A stretch of 64,000 nucleotides of DNA. Source: Blautia liquoris. Lineage in GTDB: Bacteria > Bacillota > Clostridia > Lachnospirales > Lachnospiraceae. The position numbers were made by a program, and so were the translations under genes. Position 1 is the stretch's first letter. Each line of letters opens with the position of its first letter. The notes below the pieces were generated by a model. It had not been told where the DNA came from and ran no database searches. It saw only the letters and a program-made list of their open reading frames with translations. This document shows, piece by piece, positions 51,329 to 61,605 of this stretch. The stretch covers positions 620,001 to 684,000 of the forward strand of contig NZ_CP063304.1 in assembly GCF_015159595.1 (NCBI RefSeq), written 5' to 3'.

Positions 51329-52825
51329 ATGAAATATATGAATCCAGTTGTACGGGGCTTTCACCCGGATCCGAGTATATGCAAAGTGGGTGAAGATTAC
51401 TATCTGGTCAACAGTTCTTTCGAATACTTTCCGGGAATTCCTGTCTATCACAGCAGAGATTTGGTAAATTGGAAGCAGATAGGCAATTGCATTACCAGAA
51501 AATCACAGATTTCCCTGCAGGGAGCTAAAGATTCAGGAGGAATATGGGCACCGACAATCAGGCATTATGATGGAAAGTTCTATGTTACTTCAACCTTGGA
51601 TGGGGGTGGAAATTTTATTGTTTCTACAGACGATATTCAGGGAGAGTGGTCGGACCCTGTGTGGGTTCCTATGAGCGGAATTGATCCATCTTTGTATTTT
51701 GAAAACAGGAGAACTTATTACTGTACGAATCAGACACTGCATCCGGGTCAGGAAGAAATCACCATGGCTGAGATCGATATAGCTACAGGCAGACTGCTAA
51801 GTGAGATTAAAACCATATGGAAAGGGACAAAAGGCGGATTCCTGGAAGCTCCTCACATTTATCATATCGGGCACTGGTACTACATGATGACTGCAGAGGG
51901 AGGAACGAATTTCAATCACATGATTACCATAGCAAGAAACAGAAACCTTTGGGGCGATTACGAGAGCTGTCCATATAATCCCATACTCACAAATAGGCAT
52001 GATACATCGAAAGAAATCCAATGCACCGGACATGGGGATCTAATCGAAGACAATCATGGAAACTGGTGGATGCTGCATCTGGGAATCCGCCTATCCAGAA
52101 GAACCATGTCTCATCTTGGAAGAGAGACATTCCTTACACCTGTAGAATGGAAAGAGGATTGGCCTGTTATCGGAAACGATGGGAAAGCAAAGTTAATAGA
52201 AAAAGGCCCCCTATGGGAGAAACAAAGGGAGAAAAAGTGTTTTGCACCTGATTTTGGAGAAGAAAACTGGGAGCCAGATTGGATATTTTTAAGAAACCCG
52301 GATTTCTCCAATTATATCAGAGGCAATGGTACTCTTACAATTCGGCCATCAGCTAAGTTAGAGGAAAGCCAGAGCAGCCCTTCCTTTACAGCGATAAGAC
52401 AATGTGATTTTTCCTGTAAAGTGGAGGTAAATTTACAATTTTCTCCTGTATTGGATGGAGATGAGGCGGGGATACTGATTTATTTATCTTCGGAATTTTA
52501 TTATTGCTTTTCAAAAAAGAAAATCGATGGGGAGAATTACCTTGTGGTAGAGAAAAAAGCCGAAGATTTTATACAAAGGTCCTGTATGGTGAAGATAAAA
52601 GGAGAAAGATTACGGCTGATCATAGAAGCGGATGCATTGGAATATCGTTTTTATTATGAACAGGAGGAAGAAGAAATAACCCATTTTGCTGGGAGAGCGT
52701 CTACACGCTTTCTTTCCTGTGAAATAGCAGGAAAATGCTTTACAGGAACAGTAATCGGACTATATGCACTGTGTGAAAATCCCTCGACTGCGGAAGCGAT
52801 ATTTGATGGTTTTTGTATGAAATAA
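51329..52825 (+). CDS. GH43 beta-xylosidase/alpha-arabinofuranosidase
   Basis: A 498-residue cytoplasmic glycosidase: a five-bladed propeller (residues about 1-305) plus a C-terminal beta-sandwich of the kind found in GH43 subfamilies 10 to 12. The inverting triad is visible: base D14 in FHPDPS, D119 in SGIDPSLYF and acid E173 in GGFLEAPHI. The ATG at 51329 follows AGGGGAGAAG; the preceding TTG is in frame but too close to matter. It starts the enzyme part of the cluster and would remove terminal xylose or arabinose from imported oligosaccharides. Confidence 0.92.
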   Translation: MKYMNPVVRGFHPDPSICKVGEDYYLVNSSFEYFPGIPVYHSRDLVNWKQIGNCITRKSQISLQGAKDSGGIWAPTIRHYDGKFYVTSTLDGGGNFIVSTDDIQGEWSDPVWVPMSGIDPSLYFENRRTYYCTNQTLHPGQEEITMAEIDIATGRLLSEIKTIWKGTKGGFLEAPHIYHIGHWYYMMTAEGGTNFNHMITIARNRNLWGDYESCPYNPILTNRHDTSKEIQCTGHGDLIEDNHGNWWMLHLGIRLSRRTMSHLGRETFLTPVEWKEDWPVIGNDGKAKLIEKGPLWEKQREKKCFAPDFGEENWEPDWIFLRNPDFSNYIRGNGTLTIRPSAKLEESQSSPSFTAIRQCDFSCKVEVNLQFSPVLDGDEAGILIYLSSEFYYCFSKKKIDGENYLVVEKKAEDFIQRSCMVKIKGERLRLIIEADALEYRFYYEQEEEEITHFAGRASTRFLSCEIAGKCFTGTVIGLYALCENPSTAEAIFDGFCMK

Positions 52826-52876
52826 AATGAGCTGTCAATTTATTTCACTTGAAAGATAAGATATGGAGGTCAAAAC

Positions 52877-55186
52877 ATGGCTAGAAAAGAAATAGGAATA
52901 ATGACTGGATGGGAGTTTGCATTAGAGGAAAAGGGTGAAAAACATTTCTCAGAAGTTGAGCTTCCTCATGACTGGGCGATCACTGGTCCGTTCAAAAAAG
53001 ATATGGAGCAGGGAGAAGCACAGGGTTTTCGGGACCGCTGGGGAATTGGCTGGTATCGAAAAAAACTTGAGTTAAGTGAAAAAAAGGATAGGTGTTGCTA
53101 TTATCTGGATTTTGGCGGTATCTATGAGGACAGCACTATATGGTTCAATGGTCACATGGCAGGAGGTCGAAAGTACGGATATAGTCCTTTCCGGCTGGAT
53201 GTTACCGATTATGTACATACAGGAACCAATGAGATACTAATACGCGTAGACAATACAAAAAAGCCCGTGGATCGCTGGTATAGTGGTGCCGGGATTTATC
53301 GGACAGTAAAGTGGATTGAGACAGAAAAACACCATTTGGACGAGCGAAAAATCAGAGTCAGCACCGCGATAGATAATAATTCAGGTGTCATCACTGTGAA
53401 TCCCGGAATACAGGGGAGTATGCGCCTGAGCGCTGAACATGATGGTAATATGTATCAGACTGAGAGAAAAGAAGAAATCATAACCTTGCGAATTCCTGAC
53501 GCAAAATTCTGGTCCGCAGAGGAACCAAATCTGTATCATCTGAAACTGGAACTTATGGATGGGGAAAGGTGTGCAGATCAGATTACGATGCATGTGGGAA
53601 TCCGTGAGTTTGATTTTATTCCTGACCGGGGGATGATCGTAAATCATAAACCGGTAGTATTGAAAGGTGTTTGTGTGCATCAGGACATAGCCTGCAGAGG
53701 AATTGCTGCAACAAAGGAGATGTGGCGTACACGGCTTATGGACTTAAAAGAGCTTGGCTGTAACGGTATACGTGCGGCTCATCATATGTATGCAGAGGAG
53801 TTCCTGGATTTGTGTGATGAGCTTGGATTTTATGTCTATGAAGAATGCTTTGACAAGTGGACCGGGGGCCTTTACGGCAGGTATTTTGAAACAGAGTGGA
53901 AAAAAGACCTGACAACAATGGTAGAAAGAGACCGGAACAGAACATGCGTATTTATCTGGGGGCTTGGAAACGAAGTGGAAAATCAGGCTCAGGACTCTAT
54001 GATCCGTCTGTTGAAAATGTTGAAAGGACAGGTCGTGTCATTGGACAATACAAGACCGGTAACTTATGCAATGAATCCCCATTTTAAGAGGGAGAGTAAC
54101 GTGGATTTATCCAGGGTGAAAGATATCCAGAAGTTTGTGGACGAGACAGATGATATGGAAATCTGTGATATGGAAGAACGCCTGGATTGTATTGCGCGGA
54201 TCGCAGATGTAGTTGATATTATCTCCTGCAATTATCAGGAACAGTGGTATGATAAAATTCATGAAAGATTTCCGGATAAATTGATTCTGGGAACGGAGAT
54301 TTATCAGTTTTTCAAAGGGCATGAGAATCAGATGCAGAATTTTATCTGTGAAAACCCTTCTCTTGTCCCATTGGAAAAGAAATATGTGATGGGTGGTTTC
54401 ATATGGACGGGTTTCGACTATCTTGGAGAATCCATGGGGTATCCGGCAAAAGGATGGGGGGGCTCTCTGATCCGCACCAATGGTAATCGCAGACCCTCCT
54501 ATTACATCATGCAGAGTTACTGGAGCAAAAAACCGATGGTATACTTTGCTGTGATGGATTACAGTCTAAAAGATGAGGGAGTAAAAGAACACTGGGATAT
54601 TCCGATTTATGCGGAGCATTGGCATTTTCCGCAGTTTCACAGGGCAGTCATTCCCTATATGATTGCCAGCAACTGTGAGGAGGTCAGATTGTTTGTTAAT
54701 GAAAAAGAGTTCTATCTGCCCAACCCATCTCAGTGTGCCAACCGATTGATTACAGGATTTATTCCCTATGTTCCGGGAAGAGTTAAAGTAGTGGGATATA
54801 TACAGGGGGAGGAGGTATGCAGCAGGGAAGTTGTCACCCCGGATGCTCCTGTAGAACTAAGATTTACAGAAGGTGAATATGTATCGGCTGACTGTGGTCA
54901 GCAGAGACTACTGACAGTCCGGGCATGTGACGAGCATGGAAATCCATACTTTCGTGAAGAGTCTCTCGTAAACTTTGAAATCGAAGGAAATGGAGAAATT
55001 CTGGCGGTGGATAATGGGAATCTGATGGGAAATGAGCCCTACGATGAGGCTTTTATTCATATGTATCACGGTCAGGCAAGTGTCCTCGTCAAATGCGGGG
55101 ATATTCCGGGAATCATCCGGGTATCTGCACACGCATCAGGTATGAAAAGTGGTTCTTTACGGTGTGGCTTGAATACGGATAAGTAA
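52877..55186 (+). CDS. GH2 family glycosidase (beta-galactosidase-like)
   Basis: A 769-residue cytoplasmic GH2 enzyme: sugar-binding jelly roll (residues about 1-150, with ELPHDWAITGPF and GIGWYRK), immunoglobulin-like domain, catalytic barrel (about 255-550) with acid/base E366 in WGLGNEVEN and nucleophile E474 in LGTEIYQFF, and a C-terminal beta-sandwich. Family members split beta-galactosides, beta-glucuronides, beta-mannosides or alpha-L-arabinopyranosides. In a cluster with GH43 and GH115, removal of galactose or arabinopyranose from xylan side chains is plausible. The start follows GGAGG. Confidence 0.9.
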   Translation: MARKEIGIMTGWEFALEEKGEKHFSEVELPHDWAITGPFKKDMEQGEAQGFRDRWGIGWYRKKLELSEKKDRCCYYLDFGGIYEDSTIWFNGHMAGGRKYGYSPFRLDVTDYVHTGTNEILIRVDNTKKPVDRWYSGAGIYRTVKWIETEKHHLDERKIRVSTAIDNNSGVITVNPGIQGSMRLSAEHDGNMYQTERKEEIITLRIPDAKFWSAEEPNLYHLKLELMDGERCADQITMHVGIREFDFIPDRGMIVNHKPVVLKGVCVHQDIACRGIAATKEMWRTRLMDLKELGCNGIRAAHHMYAEEFLDLCDELGFYVYEECFDKWTGGLYGRYFETEWKKDLTTMVERDRNRTCVFIWGLGNEVENQAQDSMIRLLKMLKGQVVSLDNTRPVTYAMNPHFKRESNVDLSRVKDIQKFVDETDDMEICDMEERLDCIARIADVVDIISCNYQEQWYDKIHERFPDKLILGTEIYQFFKGHENQMQNFICENPSLVPLEKKYVMGGFIWTGFDYLGESMGYPAKGWGGSLIRTNGNRRPSYYIMQSYWSKKPMVYFAVMDYSLKDEGVKEHWDIPIYAEHWHFPQFHRAVIPYMIASNCEEVRLFVNEKEFYLPNPSQCANRLITGFIPYVPGRVKVVGYIQGEEVCSREVVTPDAPVELRFTEGEYVSADCGQQRLLTVRACDEHGNPYFREESLVNFEIEGNGEILAVDNGNLMGNEPYDEAFIHMYHGQASVLVKCGDIPGIIRVSAHASGMKSGSLRCGLNTDK

Positions 55187-55205
55187 TAATGCAACGGGAG
55201 GGAAA

Positions 55206-58200
55206 ATGATGGAATTTAAAGCGAAAAGAAAAGACTTAGTTCCTGTATGGATTGGAAAAGATGAGACAGAGGCAGTCAGTATTGCAGTAGAGAATCTGAA
55301 GGTCGATTTGCAAAAGGTTTTGGAAACAGAGACATTGTTATCGAAAGTGTCTGATGCAAAAATTGTCGTGGGAACCATCGGTGTCTCTCATGAGATAGAG
55401 AGATACTTCGATCTACATAAACTCCAGGATGAAACAGGAGAATTTCGAAAAGAAGCCTATATTCTGACGGTGACCGATGGGCGTCTGGTAATTGCGGGAA
55501 CGGACAGACGGGGAACAATATACGGAATATACGAGTTCTGTGAATGGATGGGTGTTTCCCCTTGGTATTTCTGGGCAGATGTTCCGGTTCGAAAGCGAGA
55601 GTGCATTCATCTTCCGGAAGGATATGAAAAGATTGATTACCCATCCGTGGAATATAGAGGGATCTTTATCAATGATGAAGAAGAACTTGAGCACTGGGCG
55701 AAACTTCACATGGACGAGAATACCATAGGAACACATACGTATGAAAAAATATTTGAGCTGCTTCTCCGGCTGAAAGGGAATTATATCTGGCCGGCAATGC
55801 ATGTCAATTCCTTTAATATAAAAAAAGAAAACGGAGCACTGGCAGACCGGATGGGTATTGTAGTGGGAACCTCTCACTGCGACATGCTGATGCGCAGCAA
55901 CAACCGGGAATGGCTGCCGTGGCTTTCGAGAAAAGGATATCAGGATGTAAAGTATGACTACTCCATAGAGGGAAGAAACAGAGAAATTTTAAATGAATAC
56001 TGGAGGGAGAGTGTTCAGCAAAATAAAGACTTTGAAGTGAGTTATACCCTAGGTATGAGGGGGATCCATGATTCCGGATTCGAGACGAGCATGCTCGATG
56101 GAAAGACAGACGAGGAGCTTCGGAGACAGAAAATCGAACTACTGGAGACTATTATATCAAATCAGGATCAGATTCTGGAGGAGGAGCTCACCGAGACACC
56201 ACTTAGATTATTTATTCCGTATAAAGAGGTATTGGAATTATACGATCATGGACTCAAAATTCCGGAAGACTTTACCATGATCTGGGCAAATGACAACTAC
56301 GGATATATCCGGCGTTATCCCTCCATAGAGGAACAAAAACGGCCGGGGGGACATGGAATTTACTACCACAATTCTTACTGGTCACCGCCGGGAAGATCGT
56401 ATCTTTTCCTTTGCTCTATTCCTCTGGCCCATACAAAGTATGAGCTGATGAAAGCTTATCAGGAAGGAATTCAGAAGTTGTGGATCCTCAATGTGGGTGC
56501 ATTGAAGCCTCTGGAGATGGAGGCAGAGTTTTTTCTGCGCCTTGCCTGGGAGGCTGGGAGAACAGATGAAAGAACCGCGGACACGGATCGTTATGTGAGT
56601 CAGTGGATTGACAGAAACTTTTCAGGAGACCATGGGCAGAAGCTGGCGCCCATGATCAATCAGTTTTCTCAGATTGCAAATGTCAGAAAGCTTGAGATGA
56701 TGGAGGACGATGTTTTTTCCCAGACGGCTTATGGGGATGAGGCCGTAGTCAGAGTTCATAAGCTGAAAGAGATTCTGGACAAGGCAGATGAAGTATATGA
56801 TAGTCTTCCCGCAGATGAAAAGGATGCGTTTTTCCAGCTGGTTTTGATGAGAATTCATGCAGTTTATCTGACGATGTGCCAGTATTACTTTTCAGATAGA
56901 AGTACGCTTTGCTGTTCCCAGGGAAAGATGCAGGCAGCGAAACAGTATGTAGAGGAGACAAGGGCATATGAGGATGCCAGAAGAAAACTCATCTTCTACT
57001 ATAATCACAATATGTCCGGAGGAAAATGGAACGGAATCGTTACACCGGAGGACTTCCCGCCGCCGAGAACGGCGATGTATCCTGCATGTACCCCACCCCT
57101 TTCTATGGGAGAAACTAGGATGCTTATTTCTCTTTGGAATGAAGAAGACAAGATTTCTTTTGTCAGTCCTTCCACGAAATGGCTGGAGATTTCCAATGCG
57201 GGAGCGGGCAGTTTTCAATATAAGATTGAAGCTCCGGACTGGGTGAAACTTTCGAAAAAACATGGACAGGTGTCCCGGGAAGAGAGAATACTAATTTCAG
57301 CAGATGATACAACTGAAAAAAGGCAGGGAAAGATTCTTATTACAAATGAATCAGATGGCAGCAATTACGATATACCGGTAGAGATAGATCCTGTGCCTGC
57401 TGATTTTGAGAATCCGGAAGACGACGGAGCAGTTGTGATCTCAATGTCTGGTGTAAAAACAAAAGGATTTCGAACTATTCCGAGACTTGGAAGGGAAGAA
57501 GGCAGCCTTCTGGAAGGATACAAAGAAGGGGCAGAGACATCTTTTCCTATATATTTGACCAGTGAAGGAGAATTTCTGCTGGAAGTTCACCGGTTTCCCT
57601 CTCTGAATTCTACCGGAAGGATTCGAATGGGCGTGAAGATTGACGATGGTGAATTCCGGACCATAGAGAGTAAAGCCACTGATGAGTATAGGGATACCTG
57701 GGAGTGTAACTCCGCAAATAATGTGGACAAGCTCTGGCTGAAACTGGCGCATCTGAACCATGGATCCCATACGATTACCCTGAAAGTAATAGACCGGTAT
57801 TTTGCAGTTTCTAAATTGGTGATTTATACAAAAAAGAAAAAAGAAAACAATCTCGGGATCCTCCGTGGGAGTCAAGAACTTCCCAAAACGGGGTGGATTT
57901 TAAAATGGGCAGATGACTTTTACGGAAACTTCAGACTTAAGCCAAGAAAAGAGATTTTCGCCAGGAAGTCAGTGACAAAAGACAGTCTGGTAGCCACAGA
58001 TCATTTTATAGAGGTCCCGAGATATGCCAAGACAAAAACTCCTGAAGAAATTCTTAAAGCGGCGTATGAAGTTTTTGAAGAGAAGGATCAGGCAGTAAAG
58101 ATCGATGCTGTCACTGCGTATATGCAGACAGATTTCGCTTTTACAGAACAGGAGAACTGGCAGTACTGCAGCAGTGAGTCCTATGGAAGAAGTGGTCTGG

Positions 58201-58583
58201 CATTATATATCAGGGATAAGGAAAGATATTGGAAGGACGTCATGTCTGCGCCAAAGCTTAACTATCAGATCAAATGTACGGGCGGAAGGTATTGTTTGTG
58301 GGTGCTGCTTCGAATTAATCCTACAAGATTGTATTGCCTGGGCGCAGCAGTGGATCACAACTTTTTAAGTGAAAATCAATTGTATAATCAGGGACGATTA
58401 TGGAGATATGAAGCAGAACAGATCTGGCAGTGGCTTTCTTTTGCTGACATAGAACTCAGTAAAGGGAAGCATCTGCTGACATTAGCAGTACTATCAGGGG
58501 GTGTCAGGATAGACAGACTTTACCTGACGAAAAAAAGTGACACTCCTCCGATGGATCTGTACTGGGACTACGGGTTAAATTAA
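55206..58583 (+). CDS. GH115 xylan alpha-1,2-glucuronidase
   Basis: An 1,125-residue protein of family GH115, which removes (4-O-methyl-)D-glucuronic acid from internal and terminal xylose units of glucuronoxylan. Recognisable parts are the N-terminal alpha/beta domain (IAGTDRRGTIYGIYEFCEWMGVSPWYFWADVPV), the barrel start (VEYRGIFINDEEEL and GNYIWPAMHVNSFN), the helical domain and the long C-terminal beta-sandwich (GH115_C), closing with PPMDLYWDYGLN. Two ATGs lie at 55206 and 55209 after CGGGAGGG. No signal peptide is seen, so it acts on imported oligosaccharides. It is the clearest marker that the cluster's substrate is a glucuronidated xylan. Confidence 0.92.
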   Translation: MMEFKAKRKDLVPVWIGKDETEAVSIAVENLKVDLQKVLETETLLSKVSDAKIVVGTIGVSHEIERYFDLHKLQDETGEFRKEAYILTVTDGRLVIAGTDRRGTIYGIYEFCEWMGVSPWYFWADVPVRKRECIHLPEGYEKIDYPSVEYRGIFINDEEELEHWAKLHMDENTIGTHTYEKIFELLLRLKGNYIWPAMHVNSFNIKKENGALADRMGIVVGTSHCDMLMRSNNREWLPWLSRKGYQDVKYDYSIEGRNREILNEYWRESVQQNKDFEVSYTLGMRGIHDSGFETSMLDGKTDEELRRQKIELLETIISNQDQILEEELTETPLRLFIPYKEVLELYDHGLKIPEDFTMIWANDNYGYIRRYPSIEEQKRPGGHGIYYHNSYWSPPGRSYLFLCSIPLAHTKYELMKAYQEGIQKLWILNVGALKPLEMEAEFFLRLAWEAGRTDERTADTDRYVSQWIDRNFSGDHGQKLAPMINQFSQIANVRKLEMMEDDVFSQTAYGDEAVVRVHKLKEILDKADEVYDSLPADEKDAFFQLVLMRIHAVYLTMCQYYFSDRSTLCCSQGKMQAAKQYVEETRAYEDARRKLIFYYNHNMSGGKWNGIVTPEDFPPPRTAMYPACTPPLSMGETRMLISLWNEEDKISFVSPSTKWLEISNAGAGSFQYKIEAPDWVKLSKKHGQVSREERILISADDTTEKRQGKILITNESDGSNYDIPVEIDPVPADFENPEDDGAVVISMSGVKTKGFRTIPRLGREEGSLLEGYKEGAETSFPIYLTSEGEFLLEVHRFPSLNSTGRIRMGVKIDDGEFRTIESKATDEYRDTWECNSANNVDKLWLKLAHLNHGSHTITLKVIDRYFAVSKLVIYTKKKKENNLGILRGSQELPKTGWILKWADDFYGNFRLKPRKEIFARKSVTKDSLVATDHFIEVPRYAKTKTPEEILKAAYEVFEEKDQAVKIDAVTAYMQTDFAFTEQENWQYCSSESYGRSGLALYIRDKERYWKDVMSAPKLNYQIKCTGGRYCLWVLLRINPTRLYCLGAAVDHNFLSENQLYNQGRLWRYEAEQIWQWLSFADIELSKGKHLLTLAVLSGGVRIDRLYLTKKSDTPPMDLYWDYGLN

Positions 58584-58600
58584 TCAGAAACTTTTCTTTA

Positions 58601-58688
58601 TTGCATAAACTTCCGGCATGGGTTAAAATCTCATTATGGAGACAAAGAGATCTCTGAATCATATGGGGTCAAATTACTTTTGACCCCA
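58601..58688 (+). promoter_or_regulatory. GH3 promoter with leader hairpin
   Basis: TTGCAT (58601-58606) and TAAAAT (58624-58629) are 17 bases apart and give GH3 its own promoter. The leader holds a 10-bp palindrome AGAGATCTCT (58646-58655) and a strong hairpin TGGGGTCAAA (58664-58673) with TTTGACCCCA (58679-58688). The hairpin has no T tract and may end read-through from GH115 only weakly. Confidence 0.6.
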
Positions 58689-58719
58689 ACCTCATATTAT
58701 TTAACGAAAGGTTTTAACT

Positions 58720-61497
58720 ATGTCTATTTCTAACACAGAAAACAAAATAGGGATCCCACTGGAGGGTTTCGGCGAAGCATCCCGGAAGGCATCCTGTGAG
58801 GGAATTGTCCTTCTTAAAAATGACCGCAACATGCTCCCTTTCCTTTCCTCTGACAACATTTCCATCTTTGGCAGATGCCAGATTGATTATTATAGAAGTG
58901 GAACCGGTTCAGGTGGTGCGGTAAATGTAGAATACACATCGAATTTGTTAGATGCTCTTCGTCAACAAAAAGATGTACGCATCAATGAAGAGCTGGCAGC
59001 TGTTTACGAATCATGGATCAGAGAACACCCCTTTGACAACGGGGGAGGCGCCTGGGCAGCCGAGCCATGGTATCAGGAGGATATGCCTGTTTCAGATGAA
59101 CTGGCAGCAAGCGCGAGTGAAAATTCCAATAAAGCCATAGTCGTCTTTGGCCGAACAGCCGGCGAAGATCAGGACAATGCCCCTGTGGAGGGTAGTTTTC
59201 TTCTGACAAGGGAAGAACTCGGAATTTTGCATACCGTGACAAAACATTTTGATCAGGTCGCAGTGGTCTTAAATGTCTCGAATATCATAGATATGAGTTG
59301 GCTTGACACTTTGGAATATAAGGATCACATATGCTCGGTACTCTATAGCTGGCAGGGAGGTAGTGAAGGTGGTAATGCCTGTGCATGCGTTCTTTCTGGA
59401 GACGTAAATCCCAGTGGAAAGCTGGCGGATACGATAGCCAGTTCGATCGACGATTATCCCTCTACGAAGAACTTTGGGGACGAAAAAGAGAATATATATC
59501 AGGAAGATCTCTACGTCGGATATCGCTATTTTGAGACATTTGCACCAGAGAAAGTACTTTTCCCATTCGGATATGGGAAGTCTTATACAGACTTTGAACT
59601 GAGAGGTTCCGGCTTTCAGGTGAGCGGAAGCGGAAAAGACACACGGATTAAAGTCTGCGTTGAAATAAGAAACAAGGGTTTGAAATATGCCGGTAAAGAA
59701 GTCGTACAGCTCTATGTGGAAGCGCCGCAGGGGGCGCTTGGAAAGCCATCCAGATCGCTGGCAGGATTTGCAAAGTCCAGCTTGCTTGCGCCACAGGAAT
59801 CAGAAAAGCTCCAGATTGAGGTTTCGGTTACCGCATTGGCATCCTACGATGACAGCGGCAAAACAGGACACAAATCTTGCTGGGTCCTCGAACCAGGGGT
59901 GTATCGCTTCTATCTGGGTACGGATGTGAGATCTGCCGAGCCGGTCTGTGACGACAAAGACACCTTCTATCTGAACGATTGTCTTGTGACAGAACAGTTG
60001 GAGGAAGCACTTGCTCCTACAAAAAGTTACCAGAGGATCCGTCCCGGACAGAGAAAAGAAAATGGAACGTATGAAATTGCTTATGAAGAAACACCGCGCC
60101 ATACGATATCCATGGCGGAGCGGATTTGCGAGAATCTTCCGGCGGACATGCCGATCACCGGGGATCGGGGAATTACATTTCGAGATGTGAGAGACAAAAA
60201 GGTCGAATTGTCAGAATTTGTGGCGCAATTTTCAAAAGAAGAACTGGCCAGAATTGTTCGGGGCGAAGGTATGGGGAGTCCACTTGTAACGCCCGGAACC
60301 GCATCTGCTTTCGGCGGCGTTGCAAAGAGTTTGAGACACTATGAGATTCCTGCAGCATGCGCATCGGACGGTCCGTCTGGAATCCGTATGGACAGTGGTC
60401 TTAAGGCGACACAGCTTCCGATTGGCACGTTGTTAGCCTGTACCTGGAATCCGGCACTGGTTGAAGCACTTTATGAACTGGAAGGCAGAGAATTGCTTTC
60501 GAATCGCGTTGATACACTTCTGGGGCCGGGAATCAATATCCATAGAAATCCATTAAATGGAAGAAACTTCGAATATTTTTCCGAAGATCCGCTTCTTGCC
60601 GGACGTTTTGCGGCAGCGGTTACAAGAGGAATTGGAAGAAAAGGCCCTGCCGCGACGGTGAAACATTTTGCATGCAACAGTCAGGAGCAGGGGAGAAACA
60701 CAGCTAATTCGGTAGTTTCCGAGCGTGCACTTCGCGAAGTTTATCTGAAAGGTTTCGAGCTTGCTGTGAAAGAAGGCCAGGCACGCTCTATCATGACTTC
60801 CTATAATCCGATCAATGGTCACTGGTCGGCCTCAAACTATGACTTGTGTACGACTGTGCTGAGAAGGGACTGGGGATATACAGGAATCGTAATGACCGAC
60901 TGGTGGGCAAAGATGAATGACCCAGTAGCCGGGGGAACTGCTGGTGTGACGAACACAGCTGCAATGGTGCGGGCACAGAATGATCTCTATATGGTAGTGA
61001 CAAACAAAGGAGCCGAGGAAAATGCCTACGGTGACAACACGCTGGAAGCCATAGAAGAAGGAAAACTTACAACAGGCGAACTTCAAAGATCAGCGATGAA
61101 TATCTTAAATTTTATTCTGCATTCACCAGTGGCAGAACGTGCGGAAAAAGACATCGCTGCGGAAGATGGTGAGGACGGATTAGGTGCAGAAAATATCCGA
61201 TTTACCACGATTCGTTTTCTGCCAAAAGAGCAGAAGAGTCGGCAGATTACACTTGAACAGGACGGAAAGTACAAGATTCTGGCAAAGGTAAAGTCAGACC
61301 TTTCGGAGCTTGCACAGTCATCTACTAATATTTGCATGAATGGCCAGATCGTGGCAACGATTCAGTCGCATGGAACCGATGGAGTCTGGAATCTGATCAA
61401 AGTAGAAAACGTGTTCCTAAAGGCGGGAGAATATGAGATGACACTCGAAACGATAAAACCCGGTCTTGAAATCACATGGGTCGATTTGACTGTGTGA
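58720..61497 (+). CDS. GH3 beta-glucosidase/beta-xylosidase with inverted domain order
   Basis: A 925-residue cytoplasmic GH3 enzyme. The usual order (barrel first) is reversed: residues about 20-260 are the alpha/beta sandwich domain (KASCEGIVLLKND at its start, LFPFGYGKSYTDF at its end), then a fibronectin-III-like domain (about 290-400), then the (beta/alpha)8 barrel (about 480-800: CASDGPSGIRM, GPGINIHRNPLNGRNFEYFSEDP, KHFACNSQE) with nucleophile D727 in GIVMTDWW. A further beta-sandwich of about 90 residues ends the protein. The same reversal is known for beta-glucosidases of Ruminococcus albus and Butyrivibrio. It likely finishes xylo- or gluco-oligosaccharides. Confidence 0.92.
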   Translation: MSISNTENKIGIPLEGFGEASRKASCEGIVLLKNDRNMLPFLSSDNISIFGRCQIDYYRSGTGSGGAVNVEYTSNLLDALRQQKDVRINEELAAVYESWIREHPFDNGGGAWAAEPWYQEDMPVSDELAASASENSNKAIVVFGRTAGEDQDNAPVEGSFLLTREELGILHTVTKHFDQVAVVLNVSNIIDMSWLDTLEYKDHICSVLYSWQGGSEGGNACACVLSGDVNPSGKLADTIASSIDDYPSTKNFGDEKENIYQEDLYVGYRYFETFAPEKVLFPFGYGKSYTDFELRGSGFQVSGSGKDTRIKVCVEIRNKGLKYAGKEVVQLYVEAPQGALGKPSRSLAGFAKSSLLAPQESEKLQIEVSVTALASYDDSGKTGHKSCWVLEPGVYRFYLGTDVRSAEPVCDDKDTFYLNDCLVTEQLEEALAPTKSYQRIRPGQRKENGTYEIAYEETPRHTISMAERICENLPADMPITGDRGITFRDVRDKKVELSEFVAQFSKEELARIVRGEGMGSPLVTPGTASAFGGVAKSLRHYEIPAACASDGPSGIRMDSGLKATQLPIGTLLACTWNPALVEALYELEGRELLSNRVDTLLGPGINIHRNPLNGRNFEYFSEDPLLAGRFAAAVTRGIGRKGPAATVKHFACNSQEQGRNTANSVVSERALREVYLKGFELAVKEGQARSIMTSYNPINGHWSASNYDLCTTVLRRDWGYTGIVMTDWWAKMNDPVAGGTAGVTNTAAMVRAQNDLYMVVTNKGAEENAYGDNTLEAIEEGKLTTGELQRSAMNILNFILHSPVAERAEKDIAAEDGEDGLGAENIRFTTIRFLPKEQKSRQITLEQDGKYKILAKVKSDLSELAQSSTNICMNGQIVATIQSHGTDGVWNLIKVENVFLKAGEYEMTLETIKPGLEITWVDLTV

Positions 61498-61542
61498 AGT
61501 TAATCATCATATAGCTATTTTGAAAAAGTCCATTAAGACATC

Positions 61543-61571
61543 TTGACCCCACAAAAGTATGGTGATACAAT
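61543..61571 (+). promoter_or_regulatory. Promoter of the ABC exporter genes
   Basis: TTGACC (61543-61548) and TACAAT (61566-61571) are exactly 17 bases apart, a near-consensus vegetative promoter. It gives a leader of about 105 bases before the ATG at 61685. Confidence 0.75.
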
Positions 61572-61605
61572 ATATAAAAGTGGCTTTTGCCATGTGAGTT
61601 CGAAA

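Noticed and set aside
55206-58583. GH115 gene as a GH67 alpha-glucuronidase
   Set aside because: Length over 1,100 residues, the C-terminal beta-sandwich and the GNYIWPAMH-type motif fit GH115, not GH67 at about 700 residues.
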